In this document: positions 7,126 through 14,196 of the stretch, in pieces
Position numbering within the stretch: the first letter of the stretch is position 1
How the letters are laid out: each line of letters opens with the position of its first letter
From: a bacterium
Lineage (GTDB): Bacteria; Chloroflexota; Dormibacteria; UBA8260; Bog-877
Length of the DNA: 33,045 bases
Assembly: GCA_021791455.1 (NCBI GenBank)
Contig: JAJYWM010000317.1
Coordinates: 1-33,045, forward strand
Direction: 5' to 3'
Program-made: the position numbers and the translations under genes
Notes under the pieces: generated by a model
The model's input: only the letters and a program-made list of their open reading frames with translations
Told to the model about the DNA's origin: nothing
The model's database searches: none

Positions 7126-9090
7126 ATGACAGTAGACGGAAACCGGATCGACGCGCTGCAGGAGGAGAACCGAAAGTTCCCCCCATCCCCTGAGTTCGCG
7201 GCTCAGGCCAATGCCAAGGCCGACATCTACAGCAAGGGCTTCGAGGAGTTCTGGGACGAGCAGGGGAAGGCCCGGGTCAGCTGGTTCCGACCCTACGACC
7301 AGCTGTACGCGTGGAACCCCCCCTACGCCAAGTGGTACCTCGGCGGGCAGCTGAACGTCTGCTACAACTGTGTAGACCGTCATGTGGAGGCGGGCCGCGG
7401 CGACAAGGTGGCGTTCTACTGGGAGGGCGAGCCGGTAGACGAGCGGCGCACCCTCACCTTCTCGGACCTCCAGCATGAGGTGGTCCGCTTCGCCAACGGG
7501 CTGAAGAAGCTGGGCGTCAAGAAGGGCACGCCGGTCGGCATCTACATGGGCATGTGCCCCGAGCTTCCCGTGGCCATGCTGGCCTGCACCAGGCTCGGCG
7601 CCTTCCATACCGTGGTCTTCGGTGGCTTCTCCGCGGAGGCGGTCGCGGGCCGGCTCAACGACATGGGTGCCGAGGTGCTCATCACTCAGGACGAGGGATG
7701 GCGCAAGGGCAACAAGGTACCCCTGAAGGCCAACTGCGACGCCGCGATGGAGCTGTCACCAACGGTGCGAAGCTGTGTTGTCGTGCGGCGCACCGGGGAC
7801 CCGGTCAACATGAGGGAGGGCCGCGACGTCTACGCTGACGAGCTGCTCTCCGGTCTCAGCGATGATCCGGCGACCTGTCCCTGTGAGCCGATGGATTCCG
7901 AGGACCTGCTGTACCTGCTCTACACGAGTGGGACCACGGCCAAGCCCAAGGGGATAGTCCACACCACGGCCGGCTACCTGGTCGGCGTTGCCACCACCCA
8001 CCACTACATCTTCGACGTCAAGCCGGAGTCGGTGTACTGGTGCGCTGCGGACATCGGCTGGGTGACCGGGCACAGCTACATCCTGTACGGCCCGCTCTGC
8101 AATGGCACGACCGGGGTCATCTACGAGGGGGTGCCCAACCATCCCAACGAGGAGCGCTGGTGGGAGATCATCGAACGTTACAAGGTCGACATTCTCTACA
8201 CCGCGCCGACCACCATCAGGACCCATATGAAGTGGGGGCCCCAGTACGCCCAGAAGCACGACCTCAGCAGCCTGCGCTTGCTGGGGACCGTGGGCGAGCC
8301 GATCAACCCCGAGGCCTGGATCTGGTACCGGGACCATGTCGGCATGGGCAGGACGCCGATCGTGGACACTTGGTGGCAGACGGAGACGGGAATGATCCTG
8401 ATCACTCCGCTGCCGGGCGTCACCACCACCAAGCCAGGCTCAGCGACCAAGCCGTTCCCCACCATCGATGCCGCGGTTTTCGACGAGCAGGGCAACGAGG
8501 TGCCGCCTGGTCAGGGTGGGTATCTGGTCATCCGCAAGCCCTGGCCGGCCATGCTGCGGGGCATCTACAAGGACCCCGAGCGCTACCAGCAAACCTACTG
8601 GTCGCGCTTCAAGGATGTCTACTTCGTCGGTGACGGCGCCCGCAAGGACGAGGACGGCGACTTCTGGTTGATGGGTCGGATCGACGACGTCATGAACATC
8701 TCCGCTCACCGCATCTCGACCATCGAGGTGGAGTCCGCCCTGGTGGACCACCCCGCGGTCGCGGAGGCCGCGGTCACCGGGCGCCAGGATCCCCAGACAG
8801 GCCAGGCCATCGTCGCGTATGTGACCCTCAAGGCCACGCACCAGCCCTCAGTGGAACTGCTTGCTGAACTGCGTGACCACGTCGGCAAGAAGATCGGAAA
8901 GATCGCGGCGCCTGCCAACATCGTCTTCACCCCGGAGCTACCCAAGACCCGCTCGGGCAAGATCATGCGCCGCCTGTTGCGGGATGTCGCGGAGCACAGA
9001 GCACTCGGTGACACCACCACCCTGGCCGACCCGGGGGTCGTGGAGGAGTTGCGCTCACGGGCAGTTTCAGAGGAGGGCAAGGAACAATAG
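7126..9090 (+). CDS. acs: Acetyl-CoA synthetase (AMP-forming)
   Basis: A 654-residue acetate-CoA ligase that makes acetyl-CoA from acetate, ATP and CoA via acetyl-AMP. The P-loop-like A3 motif YTSGTTAKPKG is at about 266-276, and DTWWQTETG follows at about 414-422. The tandem Trp416/417 corresponds to the Trp that limits the acyl pocket to acetate or propionate. The C-terminal PKTRSGKIMRR carries catalytic Lys612, which in other bacteria is the site of inhibitory acetylation. Length is normal for Acs (about 650). The ATG at 7126 is chosen over the upstream in-frame GTG (7072) because aggaggg precedes it and the added residues are not family-like. Gene order ties it to satP (64 bp downstream) and the divergent symporter operon. 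Confidence 0.96.
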   Translation: MTVDGNRIDALQEENRKFPPSPEFAAQANAKADIYSKGFEEFWDEQGKARVSWFRPYDQLYAWNPPYAKWYLGGQLNVCYNCVDRHVEAGRGDKVAFYWEGEPVDERRTLTFSDLQHEVVRFANGLKKLGVKKGTPVGIYMGMCPELPVAMLACTRLGAFHTVVFGGFSAEAVAGRLNDMGAEVLITQDEGWRKGNKVPLKANCDAAMELSPTVRSCVVVRRTGDPVNMREGRDVYADELLSGLSDDPATCPCEPMDSEDLLYLLYTSGTTAKPKGIVHTTAGYLVGVATTHHYIFDVKPESVYWCAADIGWVTGHSYILYGPLCNGTTGVIYEGVPNHPNEERWWEIIERYKVDILYTAPTTIRTHMKWGPQYAQKHDLSSLRLLGTVGEPINPEAWIWYRDHVGMGRTPIVDTWWQTETGMILITPLPGVTTTKPGSATKPFPTIDAAVFDEQGNEVPPGQGGYLVIRKPWPAMLRGIYKDPERYQQTYWSRFKDVYFVGDGARKDEDGDFWLMGRIDDVMNISAHRISTIEVESALVDHPAVAEAAVTGRQDPQTGQAIVAYVTLKATHQPSVELLAELRDHVGKKIGKIAAPANIVFTPELPKTRSGKIMRRLLRDVAEHRALGDTTTLADPGVVEELRSRAVSEEGKEQ

Positions 9091-9154
9091 CGAAGGGCAA
9101 CTCGGCACAGATCCTTAATTCACCCAAATTTCATGGAGGCTTGAGAGTCATCTG

Positions 9155-9778
9155 ATGGCTGCTAACAATCCGACGGCCGGCCCCCAGCCGGTCATGCATA
9201 CGCAGGAAGCGACTCCTGCAATAGCCGATCCAGCCCCACTCGGGCTGGCTGGGTTTGGTCTGACGACGATGATGCTTTCCTTCATCAACGCCGGCATCAT
9301 CGGCGCCGGGGCGACCACCGCCGTCCTGCCCATGGCCGCCGCCTATGGGGGGTTCGGGCAGCTGCTGGCGGGGATGTGGGCGTTCAAACGGGGCAACACC
9401 TTCGCCGCCACGGCGTTCACATCCTACGGAGCGTTCTGGTTCAGCTACTACCTGCTGGTCGGGGTGTGGGCCAAGACTGTCACCCCTGCTGACGCCAGCC
9501 CGATCATCGGCCTCTACCTCTTCATGTGGGGAGTCTTCACTCTCTACATGTTCGTCGCATCTCTGGGTGGAACCAAGGCCGTCATGGTGGTGTTTTTCCT
9601 GCTGTTTCTCACTTTCTTCCTGCTGGCCTTCGGTACGTGGGCGAACGCAGCTGCTGGTCATGGGTTGACCGCGGTCGGCGGCTACCTCGGAATCCTCACC
9701 GCGATCGCCGCCCTATACACGTCCTTCGCCGACGTGACCAACGCGACGTTCCGTCGGGTGGTGCTGCCGACCAACTGA
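9155..9778 (+). CDS. satP: SatP/YaaH-family (GPR1/FUN34) acetate transporter
   Basis: A 207-residue membrane protein with six spans. The family signature is near the N-terminus: PAPLGLAGFGLTTMMLSFINAG (starting about residue 25), where the N-P-A-P-L-G motif is shortened to DPAPLGLAG. Later spans contain FGQLLAGMWAFKRGNTFAATAF and SYGAFWFSYY, both typical of the family. SatP proteins are hexameric acetate/succinate channels or proton symporters in the cytoplasmic membrane. It follows acs on the same strand with a 64-bp AT-richer gap, so it may be co-transcribed or have its own promoter. The ATG at 9155 has a ggagg about 15 nt upstream, which is farther than optimal. It ends just before a strong bidirectional hairpin. 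Confidence 0.93.
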   Translation: MAANNPTAGPQPVMHTQEATPAIADPAPLGLAGFGLTTMMLSFINAGIIGAGATTAVLPMAAAYGGFGQLLAGMWAFKRGNTFAATAFTSYGAFWFSYYLLVGVWAKTVTPADASPIIGLYLFMWGVFTLYMFVASLGGTKAVMVVFFLLFLTFFLLAFGTWANAAAGHGLTAVGGYLGILTAIAALYTSFADVTNATFRRVVLPTN

Positions 9779-9794
9779 CGTCTCGCGACTCTTG

Positions 9795-9826
9795 GGGGGC
9801 CCGGCGCCGGCTGGCGCCGGGCCCCC
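9795..9826. terminator. Bidirectional terminator between satP and the MFS gene
   Basis: GGGGGCCCGGCGCC (9795-9808) and GGCGCCGGGCCCCC (9813-9826) form a perfect 14-bp stem with a GGCT loop. It sits 16 bp after the satP stop and directly against the stop of the convergent MFS gene (9828). Only a short T-run (cttc on plus, aag on minus) accompanies it, but the stem is very stable. Confidence 0.85.
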
Positions 9827-9827
9827 T

Positions 9828-11036
9828 TCAACCCTCCGGTGCGACGGAGGCCCCGGACCTGTGCGGGCGCCCTTCGACGCCGCGCCAGAGTGGCCACAGA
9901 CAGACGGCGGCGAGCAGCATGACGGCGGCCGTTGCGACAAAGGGGAGGGGTATACCGGCGCCGAACAGTGCCCCGGCAAATCCCGCCGCAACCGCGGCGC
10001 CGCCCACCTGAAAGGAGCCGTAGATCCCCTGCATCTGACCCATCACCTCGGGTCTCACCTGCCGTGACAGCATGGCCAGGCGGGCGGGGGCTCCGGTGAC
10101 GGTGAAGATCCCCTCGAAGACTCCAAGGGCGATCAGCCACCCGGGTGAGGGAATAAACGGGTAGGCGATGGCGAAACCTGCTCCCGCCACCAGGCTCACC
10201 GCGATCAGCCAGCGGTTGTCGAGGCGATCGGCGAGCCACCCAGCTGGCCACGAGCCGACTGCGAAGGGCAGCCCGAACAGGGTGAAGGAGAGACCGATCT
10301 CAAAGTCGCTGGCATGGCGGGCGTGCATCAGGAGGCTCCAAACCGTGTCGTACATGCCGATCAGGAGACCGAGGGCGGCGGAGCTCACCAGAATCCCCAG
10401 GATTGCCCGGTTGCGCCAGATGGCAGACCCTAGCCGCACTGAGGCGGAGTGGGCGGTGCTGAGACTCTTGTTGGGGAGGGTGGCGGCTATGATCGCCGCC
10501 ACTATCAGAGCGACCGCCGCCGAAGCCAGGAATGTCAGCCCGACCGAGATAGCGAATAGAGTTGACCCAATCAGGGGTCCGACGATCGTCCCCGCCATGT
10601 TGGCACCCGTCAGGGACCCATAGGCGCGACCCCGGCGTTCCGGCACCACCACATCCGCCACCGCCGCCATCGCCAGGACGTTGGTCGCCCCGGCTGCGGC
10701 GCCCTGAAGCGCGCGCAGAATGAGGAACCAGAGGGGGGACGGAGTTAGCGCGAACGCGGCGGTGGCCAGGGCGTAGACGACCTGGCTTCCCACTATCAGC
10801 CGCTTGCGGCCCAGGCGGTCCGAGAGGCGCCCCATCGGGTAGCCGACTAGAAGTCCGGCGGCCCAGAAGGCGGCGGCCACCAGGCCGATCTCGGTGAACG
10901 AAGCTCCCTCTTGGCGTAGAAAGAGGGGGAGCACAGGCAGCACCATGGTCGCACCCAGGGCGTCAGCGAAGCTGGCGGCTACCAAGCCATAGAGGGCCAG
11001 GTGTGCGCGCCGCAAATCGATCGGGGGCTGGTTCAA
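9828..11036 (-). CDS. MFS transporter (DHA1-like drug efflux type)
   Basis: A 402-residue major facilitator with 12 predicted spans. Motif A is clear in the loop after span 2 (YPMGRLSDRLGRKRLIVGS, about 66-84), and a motif-C-like GANMAGTIVGPLIGS follows in span 5. Spans are evenly distributed with a central loop near residue 200. This pattern is shared with 12-span drug/proton antiporters. The substrate is unknown and no neighbouring regulator is specific to it. It starts at TTG 11036, preceded by gaggag at a 5-nt spacing. The gene converges on satP and is divergent from the citrate synthase operon. Confidence 0.88.
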   Translation of the reverse strand: MNQPPIDLRRAHLALYGLVAASFADALGATMVLPVLPLFLRQEGASFTEIGLVAAAFWAAGLLVGYPMGRLSDRLGRKRLIVGSQVVYALATAAFALTPSPLWFLILRALQGAAAGATNVLAMAAVADVVVPERRGRAYGSLTGANMAGTIVGPLIGSTLFAISVGLTFLASAAVALIVAAIIAATLPNKSLSTAHSASVRLGSAIWRNRAILGILVSSAALGLLIGMYDTVWSLLMHARHASDFEIGLSFTLFGLPFAVGSWPAGWLADRLDNRWLIAVSLVAGAGFAIAYPFIPSPGWLIALGVFEGIFTVTGAPARLAMLSRQVRPEVMGQMQGIYGSFQVGGAAVAAGFAGALFGAGIPLPFVATAAVMLLAAVCLWPLWRGVEGRPHRSGASVAPEG

Positions 11037-11109
11037 CGGGGCTCCTCAAACGGATCCAGGATTCGGGCCTCGGCGGTGCGTTGGACCGCGGGCCGCAACT
11101 GGGAACCTT

Positions 11110-11126
11110 GGCGGCCTGAGGCCGCC
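11110..11126. promoter_or_regulatory. Inverted repeat in the divergent spacer
   Basis: GGCGGCC (11110-11116), TGA, GGCCGCC (11120-11126) is a perfect 7-bp inverted repeat with a 3-nt centre. It lies between the MFS start (11036) and the small membrane gene (11191), about 40 bp upstream of a plausible -10 box. It could be an operator or a hairpin; in high-GC DNA chance is possible. Confidence 0.35.
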
Positions 11127-11158
11127 GGTGGAACGCTCGCCTAACTCAGCACGAGGAA

Positions 11159-11164
11159 TACAAT
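11159..11164 (+). promoter_or_regulatory. Candidate -10 box for the small-protein/citrate synthase operon
   Basis: TACAAT lies in a locally AT-rich stretch, 27 bp before the TTG start at 11191. This would give a leader of about 20 nt containing the aaggaggg ribosome binding site. No good -35 hexamer stands 16-18 bp upstream, so it may use an extended or activator-dependent promoter. Confidence 0.4.
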
Positions 11165-11190
11165 ACTACTGATAACAAGGAGGGCTCAAG

Positions 11191-11346
11191 TTGACAACGC
11201 CAATCCAGGTTGCTCTGCCGCTAGCCGTTTTGACCATTGTGGCGGGCGGATCGCTCGTTGCGTGGGTCGCCCTGTTTCGCCGTGCCGGAAAGGCCGAGCA
11301 CGAGGGTAAGCAGCACTCCAACGTCAAACATTCGGGGGCCCACTGA
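11191..11346 (+). CDS. Small single-span membrane protein upstream of citrate synthase
   Basis: A 51-residue protein read from TTG 11191 to TGA 11344-11346. An almost ideal aaggaggg lies 7 nt before the start. Residues 5-27 form one hydrophobic span (VALPLAVLTIVAGGSLVAWVA), followed by FRRAGK and a polar, His-rich tail, predicting C-terminus inside by the positive-inside rule. Its stop is 2 bp before the GTG of citrate synthase, which itself lacks a strong ribosome binding site. The two are therefore probably translationally coupled. I do not recognise a family. It is not a leader peptide of the attenuation type, as no regulatory codon run or alternative hairpin is visible. Function is unknown. 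Confidence 0.72.
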   Translation: MTTPIQVALPLAVLTIVAGGSLVAWVALFRRAGKAEHEGKQHSNVKHSGAH

Positions 11347-11348
11347 CC

Positions 11349-12521
11349 GTGGGTTCGCAGGGTCCTGTCGCCGCCCCAGACCTGGCGCCCGCTGGCCTCG
11401 AGGGGGTGGCGGTTGCGGAGACGGCAATTGGGGACGTGAGGGGAGAGGAGGGTTTCTACCACTACCGCGGCTACAACGCCGCGGAGCTGGCGGAGGAGCT
11501 GTCGTTCGAGCAGGTGTGGCATCTCCTTATCAAGGGCGTACTCCCTAGTGCGGACCAGTTGGCCTCCTTTCGCAAGCAGACCGCAGCCCTGCGTGAGCTT
11601 CCGGCTGGCATCGCCTCCCTGCTCCCGGAGATCGCCGGCGGCGCCGACTTCGTACCGCTCAACGCGCTGCGCACGGCGGTCTCGTTGACGGCGGACCGGC
11701 TTCGCCTCCAACCTGTGCTGGACATCGCCCAGGATGAGGTGCGCGAACAGGCGCTGCGCATGACCGCCCTCGTACCCACCCTGCTCATGGGGATGCTGCG
11801 CGCGAGCCAGGGCAAGGCCCCCGTCAGCCCCGACCCCGACCTCGGCTATGCCGCCGCCTACCTGCAGATGCTGACTGGCCAGCGCCCTCCGGAGGCTCAC
11901 GCTCGCGCCCTGGAGAAGTACCTGATTCTCACCATGGATCACGGCTTCAACGCGTCCACCTTCACCGCCCGGGTGATCACTTCCACCGGGGCCGACATGG
12001 GCTCCGCGCTGGTGGGAGCCATCGGCGCTCTCTCCGGGCCGTTGCACGGTGGCGCTCCGTCCCGTGCGCTCCAGACTCTGGATGAGATCGGGACCGCGGA
12101 GCGAGCCTACGCCTATCTGCGCGACAAGGTTGAATCCGGGGAGCGCCTGATGGGCTTCGGCCATCGGGTTTACAAGACTGACGATCCGCGCTCGACGCTC
12201 CTCCGCCAGGTGGCGCTGGAGATGGGCGGCGAACAGGCGCAATTCGCGCAGCATGTCGAGCAGACGGCCCTGCAGGTGCTGAACGAGCTGAAACCAGGAC
12301 GCCGGTTGTACACCAACGTGGAGTTCTACGCGGGGGTGGTCATGAACACAACGGGAATTCCCCGGGAGATGTTCACGCCGACCTTTGCCTGCAGCCGGAC
12401 CGTCGGTTGGACTGCGGCCATCTGCGAGCAGGCGGAGCACAACCGTCTGATCCGGCCGTCCGCCATCTACGTCGGACCGACGCCACCCGTGCCGCTTCCC
12501 CCGGGGTACGGCTACTCCTGA
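11349..12521 (+). CDS. Citrate synthase (citrate/2-methylcitrate synthase family)
   Basis: A 390-residue enzyme that condenses acetyl-CoA (or possibly propionyl-CoA) with oxaloacetate. Family hallmarks are DHGFNASTFTAR (197-208, His198), GPLHGGAP (230-237, catalytic His233), GFGHRVYK (269-276, His272) and the C-terminal SRTVGW and LIRP arginines (Arg350, Arg369). The general-base region reads NVEFYAGV (323-330): Glu325 stands where most citrate synthases have Asp (NVDFYSG in E. coli). Length fits the shorter Gram-positive/actinobacterial type, not the longer NADH-regulated E. coli type. It starts at GTG 11349, 2 bp after the small membrane gene. A strong terminator follows. Citrate versus methylcitrate activity cannot be decided here, since no prpB/prpD genes are nearby. 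Confidence 0.93.
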   Translation: MGSQGPVAAPDLAPAGLEGVAVAETAIGDVRGEEGFYHYRGYNAAELAEELSFEQVWHLLIKGVLPSADQLASFRKQTAALRELPAGIASLLPEIAGGADFVPLNALRTAVSLTADRLRLQPVLDIAQDEVREQALRMTALVPTLLMGMLRASQGKAPVSPDPDLGYAAAYLQMLTGQRPPEAHARALEKYLILTMDHGFNASTFTARVITSTGADMGSALVGAIGALSGPLHGGAPSRALQTLDEIGTAERAYAYLRDKVESGERLMGFGHRVYKTDDPRSTLLRQVALEMGGEQAQFAQHVEQTALQVLNELKPGRRLYTNVEFYAGVVMNTTGIPREMFTPTFACSRTVGWTAAICEQAEHNRLIRPSAIYVGPTPPVPLPPGYGYS

Positions 12522-12539
12522 CTCTCGCTCCGGGAGGGA

Positions 12540-12575
12540 CCGGGCGGGCCCAAGCGAGCCCGCCCGGCTGTTTTT
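12540..12575 (+). terminator. Rho-independent terminator after citrate synthase
   Basis: CCGGGCGGGC (12540-12549) and GCCCGCCCGG (12558-12567) form a perfect 10-bp stem with an 8-nt loop. It is followed by CTG and TTTTT (12571-12575), the canonical form of an intrinsic terminator, 19 bp after the citrate synthase stop. Confidence 0.92.
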
Positions 12576-12620
12576 CGGTCGCGCTCCGCAAAACGAGCGG
12601 TGCCGGCCGGTGGGGAGGTG

Positions 12621-13058
12621 TTAGGACGCTGCCTGGTAGCCCATGTCCACGATGTGACGGGCCAGGTCGTGCCGGTGAAGCCCGCGGCCGAACACCAGGA
12701 CAATCTCCTGGGCGGGGATGGCCGAGGCCGATTCCTTGACCGGCTTGGTCCCCGGTCCCTGATACTTCCAGGCACTTGCCTTCGGAGTTAGCGACAGGGT
12801 CAACTGGTCGCCGTCAGGCGTCTTGATGGTGATCTGCCCCTTGCCATAGCTCCCGCCGCTGGACGTGTCGGATACGACCTCGCCGATGACATGGGGCAGC
12901 CGCAGCAGGGCCCGCCGGGCGGCGCCCGCCCGGTTGGGCTTGTGGGCTGCGGGGGATGCGTGGCTCGAGCTTGCCGCGGACACCGCGACCGCCCCTCCCA
13001 CGCTGGCGAGGGCGGCCCCCGCCGCGACCGCGATACCGCGGCTGTACAACTTGCGCAT
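12621..13058 (-). CDS. Small exported protein of unknown function
   Basis: A 145-residue protein with a clear Sec signal: MRKLYSRG, then a hydrophobic core (IAVAAGAALASVGGAVAVSA), with likely cleavage near VSA-AS or SHA-SP around residues 28-35. The mature part has a basic Ala/Arg-rich stretch (45-55) and then a beta-rich region with GQITIKTPDGDQLTLSL, resembling short extracellular beta-barrel/OB-like repeats such as DUF5666. That resemblance is weak and I assign no function. The start ATG 13058 has a good aaggagg 6 nt upstream. It converges on citrate synthase and shares strand and direction with korAB, but the 109-bp gap with a hairpin suggests its own transcription unit. Confidence 0.7.
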   Translation of the reverse strand: MRKLYSRGIAVAAGAALASVGGAVAVSAASSSHASPAAHKPNRAGAARRALLRLPHVIGEVVSDTSSGGSYGKGQITIKTPDGDQLTLSLTPKASAWKYQGPGTKPVKESASAIPAQEIVLVFGRGLHRHDLARHIVDMGYQAAS

Positions 13059-13078
13059 GGATGGCCTCCTTGCTGTTA

Positions 13079-13096
13079 GGCCCGGTCACTCGGGCC
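13079..13096. terminator. Hairpin between korB and the exported-protein gene
   Basis: GGCCCG (13079-13084) and CGGGCC (13091-13096) form a perfect 6-bp stem with a 6-nt loop. On the minus strand it falls after the korB stop and just before the ribosome binding site of the exported protein. It may be a weak terminator or a leader hairpin. Confidence 0.4.
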
Positions 13097-13167
13097 AACT
13101 TACGAGGTGACCTTACCGGCGTCGCGGTGCCAGGACCTTAGATCCGCCTTAGAGATGGCTGGAGCAG

Positions 13168-14196
13168 CTACCGCCAGGACTCGACCAGATCTTGAAATAC
13201 CGTTGGGTTCGGTCGCAGCTCCGCCTCGCCAAGATCTCTGAGGGGCGTCTCCGGGAGCCGCTCCCGGGTGCAGAAGTCGACCGCCTCCCGATTGATGTAG
13301 AGCAGTCCCGTCACCACCTCCCCGGTCCTCCGCCCCTCATCCAAGATGGTCAACGCGGCCAGCCTGTCGGTGGGATCGTGATCATCATTCAGCTTGCGCA
13401 ACCGCAGGACAGATCCGTCGAAGAGTGGGACATCCACCACCTCCCCGGGCTCATATGAGACCGACACCTCCTCCTGGTGGGGGATGAAGTCCAGCTCCTG
13501 CAGCACCCGGTCGTGGTCCTTGAGGTATTGGTAGCTCTTGGTCGAGCCCTGGTGATCGTTGAAGGTGACGCAGGGGCTGATCACATCCAGAATGGCGGCA
13601 CCGCGGTGAGCCAGGGCCGCCCGTAGGAGCGGCACCAGCTGGGCGCCATCGCCGGAGAAGCCGCGGGCCACGAAGGAGGCCCCCAACTGCACCGCCAAAG
13701 CCGCAATGTCTATGGTCTCCAACTCATTCACCGCCCCCCGCTTCTGCACCGAGCCAATGTCGGCGGTGGCGGAGAACTGGCCCTTGGTCAGGCCATAGAC
13801 GCCGTTGTTCTCGACCACATAGGTGCAGTCGAGGTTGCGGCGCACCAGATGGCAGAACTGCCCCAAACCGATACTCGCGGTGTCGCCGTCACCGGAGATT
13901 CCAAGGTAGATCAGCTGGCGATTGGCCAGCGCCGCCCCCGTGGTCACCGCCGGCATCCTGCCATGCACGGCATTGAACGCGTGCGACCGCTCCATGAAAT
14001 ATGCGGTCGCCTTGGAGGAGCACCCTATCCCGCTCATCTTGGCCAGCCGGTACGGATCGACCCCACTCTCGAAGAGGGCCTTGACCAGGTGATTGGTTAT
14101 GGAGTTGTGGCCACAGCCCGCGCAGAGAGTGGTGGCGAGTCCCTTGTAGTCCTCCCTGGACAGCCCCAGGTGGTTGGTCCTGACCCCGATCGCCAT
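13168..14196 (-). CDS. korB: 2-oxoglutarate:ferredoxin oxidoreductase, beta subunit
   Basis: A 342-residue thiamine-diphosphate subunit. It shows the cluster-binding cysteines Cys25 and Cys28 (LCAGCGH), Cys59 (GIGCSS) and Cys209 (SPCVTFN). The TPP/Mg motif is SGDGDTASIG (101-110) with ENNGVYGLTKGQ (129-140). With KorA it oxidatively decarboxylates 2-oxoglutarate to succinyl-CoA and reduces ferredoxin. Length and sequence resemble the mycobacterial KorB type, which works in aerobes. The start ATG 14196 overlaps the korA stop by one base (TGATG), indicating translational coupling. Discrimination from pyruvate or branched-chain 2-oxoacid enzymes rests on overall similarity and on the two-subunit architecture. 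Confidence 0.92.
   Translation of the reverse strand: MAIGVRTNHLGLSREDYKGLATTLCAGCGHNSITNHLVKALFESGVDPYRLAKMSGIGCSSKATAYFMERSHAFNAVHGRMPAVTTGAALANRQLIYLGISGDGDTASIGLGQFCHLVRRNLDCTYVVENNGVYGLTKGQFSATADIGSVQKRGAVNELETIDIAALAVQLGASFVARGFSGDGAQLVPLLRAALAHRGAAILDVISPCVTFNDHQGSTKSYQYLKDHDRVLQELDFIPHQEEVSVSYEPGEVVDVPLFDGSVLRLRKLNDDHDPTDRLAALTILDEGRRTGEVVTGLLYINREAVDFCTRERLPETPLRDLGEAELRPNPTVFQDLVESWR

Noticed and set aside
11191..11196. TTGACA read as a -35 promoter box
   Set aside because: No -10 box lies 16-18 bp downstream, and it is placed exactly after a strong Shine-Dalgarno as the first two codons of the 51-residue gene.
11166..12440. 424-codon minus-strand open frame opposite citrate synthase
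   Set aside because: Low-complexity, Arg/Gly/Gln-rich product with no motif; the plus strand has an unmistakable citrate synthase.
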